From assembly GCA_944470555.2 (NCBI GenBank), contig OX104129.1, positions 86,264,820 through 86,328,819 of the forward strand: a stretch of DNA of 64,000 nt, written 5' to 3'. This DNA comes from Heterobilharzia americana. Lineage: Eukaryota; Platyhelminthes; Trematoda; Strigeidida; Schistosomatidae. Shown here one piece after another: positions 59,325 through 64,000 of this stretch (positions within the stretch are counted from its first letter, which is position 1; each line of letters begins with the position of its first letter). The notes under the pieces were generated by a model, which did no database searches, was not told the DNA's origin, and worked only from the letters and a program-made list of their open reading frames with translations. Position numbers and translations under genes: made by a program.

Positions 59325-62245
59325 TTATCAGTCCCTTGGGTTCCTAATGGAACATAGGGCTTCAGTAGCAAATCTCCAGTGACCTCTGTTCTCTGAGATC
59401 TTTTGAACCTGGTTCCACGACAGCCCAGAAGCTCGCATTTCCTCCTCGCACGATCTCCCCCATGTCACCCTCACCTCCGACGCCCGACTCGTCGCTTCCC
59501 ATGGGGATTCCACTCGAGGGCCTGACGCGTGATGTCCTCAGTCGGCCTTCTCAGTGCATGGCCAATCCATCTCCACTTCCTCCTGCATATTTGTTAGGTG
59601 ATAGGTTCTTGGTTGGTTCGTTCCCAGAGCTCCTTGTTGCTTATTCTTTCTGGCCATCTGATCTTCAGTAGCGAGTGAGCGTAAGCAGTTGTTGATGAAT
59701 GTCTGTAGTTTATTGGAAATCCCTTTCCTGACGCACCAAGTCTCTGTGCCATACAGAAGCACTGGCTTGACATTGGTGATGAAAATCCGGATCTTGTTTC
59801 ACATGCTGAGTGCAGAAGATCTCCACACTGGTTTCAGGCTAATGAACGCCTGTCTTGCTTTTCCGATTCTGACTTTGACATCCTCGTCTGTGCCTGTGCT
59901 GCCTGTAGTTGAAACAGTGCTTCCTAGATAGGTGAAGGAGGCTACTTCCTTTAAGTTTCTCCCGTTGATGGTGACTGGAGTTTGTTGTTGTTGATGGTGG
60001 TGGTGGTGGTGCGGTATCTTCATCACCTCTGTCTTCTCTATATTCACCTGAAGTCCCGTCTTCGCTGTCTCTTCTGTCAACTTGTTAGTTTTCACCTGTA
60101 CATCTTCAAGTTTACGTGACATCAGTCACAAGTCATCGTTGGCGAAATCTAGATCTTCTAGGTTCTTTTCCGCAGTCCAGTGTATCCCTCTCTTCTCGCT
60201 CCCCACTGTTTGCTGCATGATCCAGCCAACCACAATCAGGAATATCATCGGTGATAGTAGGCAACCTTGTTTCACTCCTGTCTTCACTTCACTGCAAAAG
60301 CATCATTGAGCTTCCCATTGTGAATTACTTGGCTGGCATGTGGCATCTTCATATAGTTGTTGAATGAGGCGGATAAAGGTTTGTGGTATTCCGTAATATT
60401 GAAGCAGTTTCCAAATTACTTCTCGGTCGACGCTGTCAAAGGCCTTCTCAAAGTCGATAAAGTTGAGGTAGAGAGCTGGTTGTCATTCTATGCTCTGTTC
60501 TATGATGATGTGAAGCGTTGCAATTTGGTCTGCACATGATTTGTACTTCGTGAAGCCTGCCTGTTCGGTCGTAGTTTTGAATCCAGTGCATCCTTAAGCC
60601 TCTCCAGGATGATGCGGCTCAATATTTTACTTGAGGTGGACAGGAGAGTGATTCCGCATCACTTCTTCAAACACTGAGGTCTCCTTTCTTCGGCAGTTTG
60701 ACAAGGTAGCCCTCCTTCCAATCCACCAGCAGGTACCTTCCCTTCCTTCCCTCCAGACGTTCTGCAATAGTGGTGTGGTGTGAGCATGTCCGCTGTTGTA
60801 TCTGCGTCTCTTCTCAGTGCTTCTGGCGGGATCTCATCTGGTCCAGCTGCTTTCCCGCATTTCAGAAGCTTTATGGCGTTCAGGACTGCCATTTTTGTTG
60901 AAGGATTTATGTTCACTAGTAGTTCTGTGTCTGGGCTGCAGGTGGTATTTCTGGACGAAGTGCAGGTGGTGGTGGTGGTGGTGGTCGATTGAAGAGCTTC
61001 TTGAAGTGGTCGGCCCATTGTTTCCTTTGTTTCTCTTCTTTCGTAATTAACTTTCCTCCTTCATCTTTTATTGGCTTCGTCTGCGTTGATCTCTCCCCTC
61101 CCAGACAGCAACCTGGTTATTTGATACAATGTTGTCAGGTCTCTCTTACCTGCAGCCTGTTCTGCTTCACTTGCCAGTGTTTCGTAGAAGTGTCTTTTGT
61201 CTTTGCGTGCATGCACTCTTCTTCACTTCTTTGTCCAGTGTAGTGTTTTATACATTGTGCTCAGTTCCTCTTGTCGTTGAGCATCCTTGCACTGGTTTAT
61301 CTTCTGCTCACCATCCTCCTCTCCTCTATCAGCTTCCAGTATCCATCGAGATCCATTCCTTGTCTTCTTTCTTCTTCCTTCCTAATACGGCTGTGCAGGT
61401 TTCTTTCCACATCTCTTTCAAAGACTTCCAGTGTTCTTCCACACTGGTTTCTTCAGGGATGTTCCTCGATATCTCCCATTTTGTCTTGATGGCTGCCTTG
61501 AAGATATCCCTTGTAGTTTCGTCTTTCAGTTTCCGAGTGTTGTACCTGAACTGAGGTCTATCACCAGCTTCCTTGACGGCTTTCAACTTGATTTGGAAGG
61601 TTCCTTGCACTAGATAGTGATCTGAACCTACATCTGCTCCTCTTCTTGACCTTGCGTTCAGCAGACTGCGTCTCCATTTTCTTGAGATTGAGATAAAGTC
61701 GACTTGATTTTTAGTATGTCCATCTAGTGAAATCCATGTCGCTTTGTGGATATCCTTGTGCTTGAACACGCTGCCTAGCCTCCAATCACCAAATCGTTGA
61801 ATGCACTGAATTCTGCAAACAATTCTCCATTCTCGTTCATTTCACCTAGCACTTCTCGACCCATGGTTAGTTCTTTCCTGTGCTGTCCTCTCCCAGTTTG
61901 GCATTCATGTCATCCCACCCATTAGAATTTTGATATCACCAACTGGGTCGGGGTCTTCTCCAGTGTTGATTGCAGTTGTCTATAGAATCCCTCCTTCTTC
62001 TCTTGCTCTGCATTATTTGTAGGTGCGCGGTGTAGCATTGAATGATTGTGACCTTCCTTCCTTTTCAGTTGAATCTTGCTGTCATGACCCCGATCTTGGA
62101 GGAGATTGGTTCCCACTGCATGAGAGAGACAACCTTCGATGCTCTTGGGGACATCATGATGGCCACTCCAAAACTCAGTGTGCTCGTGGTTGTCGTCTGG
62201 GTGACCGGAGTAGATTATTGATTCTCCAGTTGACAGTTTGGAGAG
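59325..62245 (-). mobile_element. RTE-like non-LTR element, second family, copy 2 (5'-truncated)
   Basis: Same blocks and orientation as copy 1: KRRNLT-like linker, AVLNAIKLLKCGKAAGPDEIP (60,900-60,840), TINGRNLKEVASFTYLGSTV (about 59,965-59,910), LLYGTETWCV (about 59,760). It ends at about 62,245 within the endonuclease, so the first ~120 codons are absent. A CAC/CAA microsatellite encodes PHHHHHHQQQQTP near 60,010. 62,246-62,441 holds AT-rich sequence only. Confidence 0.8.
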
Positions 62246-62441
62246 TCCACTCCACTCGCATGAGAATAGAGTGGGGTAAAATAAACAAATAAAGATAATA
62301 CAAGATTTAGAAAATATAGGGATAATAAGGAGGAATAATACATTTTCACATTTCCCTTGCCATTAAAATGAGATGAAGACTACCACGGTCGGTTTAAGGT
62401 AAGATAAATCGTTTTTGAATGCACAAAAGGGGTTTGAACTT

Positions 62442-64000
62442 TCATTTAGTTAAAGCTGCAATGAACTTAAGTATACGGTCGTTACGGCTGCTATACAATG
62501 GTGTAAAGGTTGTTTTGGGGTCAATCTTGTGACTTCTTTCAACAACGTGTTTACCTATGGACGATGACGTATGTTTGTCCCGTGTATTTATGGGATTATC
62601 TGAATATAATTGTTTTTCTAGCCATTTATGGATATTTTCCACCCCCTTGACTTCATCACTCGATTACTCCTCTCAATGTATGCGTCACCGCACACACACG
62701 TAATTTCGCATACACATAGGGACGTGACGCATCATCTATGACGTGGTGAGGTTTACTTTGAAGCATAGGTTTCATTTTCTCGATAATATTGAGCTTGGCT
62801 GTATAGTACGTCTTTTTAATAACTGAATTAAGTCCTCGTCTTAAGATCACGCTGTTTGATTCTTCATTATACAGTAGCATGATGTAAACATTCTTCTGTG
62901 GGACAGAATACTGATTAGTTCCCACTGTTGAGACGTTTTCATAACGACTGATGAACTTCAGAGGATGTGCGTTTCCCATGAGTATCTCTGTTAAAAATTT
63001 GAATTCTTCTTCCAATGTATCTGTTGTGCAGATGCGTTGAGTTCTTTTGAATAGACATTTTACTAAACCTTCTTTGTACTGTATAGACAGATACTGTCCA
63101 GTCCACGAAGGTTTTCTACACACTTTATCGGCTTGTCTTCTATCCTAGTTAATAACGTGTCAAGAAAAGGAAGCTGATCATTATTTTTTGCTTTAAATGA
63201 TAAACTGATGTGGCTTTGTATGGTGTTAAGTCGATCTAGAAGTCTTTTCGTATCTTCGCGTCTGTTACACATAACTACGATATCATCAACGTATCTCCAG
63301 TACAGAGGGACTTTGTTGATAATATCTTCAGCCAGAAGTTCTACATGTGACATGTAGATATCAGCTAACAATGGTCCTAAAGGACTGCCCATAGCAACAC
63401 CATCAACGTGTCGAAAAAATTCACCTTTGAAAGTGTGGTGAACCTTATCAATGCCTAGTAGTAATAGCTCTTTCAAACATTTTGGAGGGATTAGAAAAGA
63501 AGGAATATTCAAGGATATATAATCACAAATAATATCAACAGACTTGATTAAAGGCACATTAGTGAATAAGGAGCTTATATCAAAAGAATTCATTGTCTTA
63601 TCTTTGACATTAATGTCATTTTTGCAGTCAATGAGTTCAAAAGTATCTTTAATTGAGAACTTACATATTTAGTTTCTAACTGTAATTAGCCATTTTGCTA
63701 ATTTTTGTGTTGAGGAGTGACGCACCGATAGTATTGGACGTAATAGGGTATTCGCTTTGTGTATCCTGGGTAGACCATATAAGTTTGGACGTTCATACCC
63801 TACTGGTTTTACTGAATGGAATTTCTCTTTGCTAATGACATTCATGTTAGGGAGTTTTACTAAACTTGCACTTAGTTTTCTATCTAATTCTCTGATGTCT
63901 TCTGTCGGACGGTTACCCATGAATTAGTTTCTGTCACTGATAAATGGATAGCATTTTGTCTCTACTATAATCCTACACATTCAAAACAACTACCTCAGAT
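62442..64000 (-). mobile_element. Penelope-like element, RT plus GIY-YIG endonuclease, likely continuing past the window
   Basis: Minus-strand order: RPNLYGLPRIHKA and LRPILSVRHSSTQKLAKWL (63,800-63,680); a single in-frame TAA at about 63,667; SFDISSLFTNVPL (63,590); VDGVAMGSPLGPLLADIYM (about 63,400-63,345); YWRYVDDIVVM (about 63,300); a RKPSWTGQYL block (63,115); a CGDAYIERS GIY-YIG remnant (about 62,690); and a C-terminal SSIGKHVVERSHKIDP end at 62,442. One-base breaks near 63,120, 62,700 and 62,670. The usual YIG is YIE. The RT catalytic motifs are intact. Confidence 0.85.

Overview
The window is eukaryotic and looks like a blood fluke (Schistosoma or a close relative). Four things point there: very short spliced introns (34-37 nt) in the one multi-exon gene I can read; many RTE-type non-LTR fossils of the SR2/SjR2 kind; Penelope-like elements; and tRNA-promoter SINEs that carry schistosome-type hammerhead ribozyme cores. 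I see no prokaryotic operon, CRISPR array, rRNA or functional tRNA. I have not identified the species.

Two conserved host genes can be named. An RRP1/Nop52-type rRNA-processing gene lies at about 5.89-7.59 kb (+); its 5' exons are not visible. DPM3, the small membrane subunit of dolichol-phosphate mannose synthase, is intact and present twice, at 12,043-12,324 (-) and 28,219-28,500 (-).

The main architectural feature is a large direct tandem duplication. Unit U1 (11,882-28,057) is followed directly by unit U2 (28,058-48,327). The U1/U2 junction joins the gag region of a Ty3/Gypsy element to sequence 160 bp downstream of DPM3, with 3 bp of microhomology. U2 is about 4.1 kb longer. It carries a nearly full-length SR2-like retrotransposon (30,377-34,312, minus strand) whose exact empty site is preserved in U1, plus a 94-bp SR2-like tail insertion. 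The 5' junction of the large insertion holds a perfect 71-bp snap-back palindrome. Left of and inside U1, two near-identical inverted repeats are nested around a common centre near 11.0-11.4 kb.

Region by region: 0-4.6 kb CR1-like and SR2-like fossils and a SINE; 4.65-5.7 kb an inverted copy of sequence found again at 16.35-17.4 and 36.6-37.7 kb; 5.9-7.6 kb RRP1; 8.2-11.4 kb SR2-like fossils and SINEs; 11.9-28.1 kb U1; 28.1-48.3 kb U2; 48.3-49.1 kb the rest of the Gypsy element and its 5' LTR; 49.3-55.6 kb lower-repeat sequence with hammerhead SINEs and three possible minus-strand exons of unknown identity; 55.7-62.2 kb two head-to-tail RTE-like elements, one holding 43 uninterrupted AGCC repeats inside its RT; 62.4-64 kb a Penelope-like element that probably continues past the window edge.

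Many reading-frame breaks in otherwise conserved ORFs are explained by the loss of one base in a short G/C run. Calls of 'pseudogene' here, and possibly the tandem duplication itself, should therefore be checked against raw reads before they are treated as biology.
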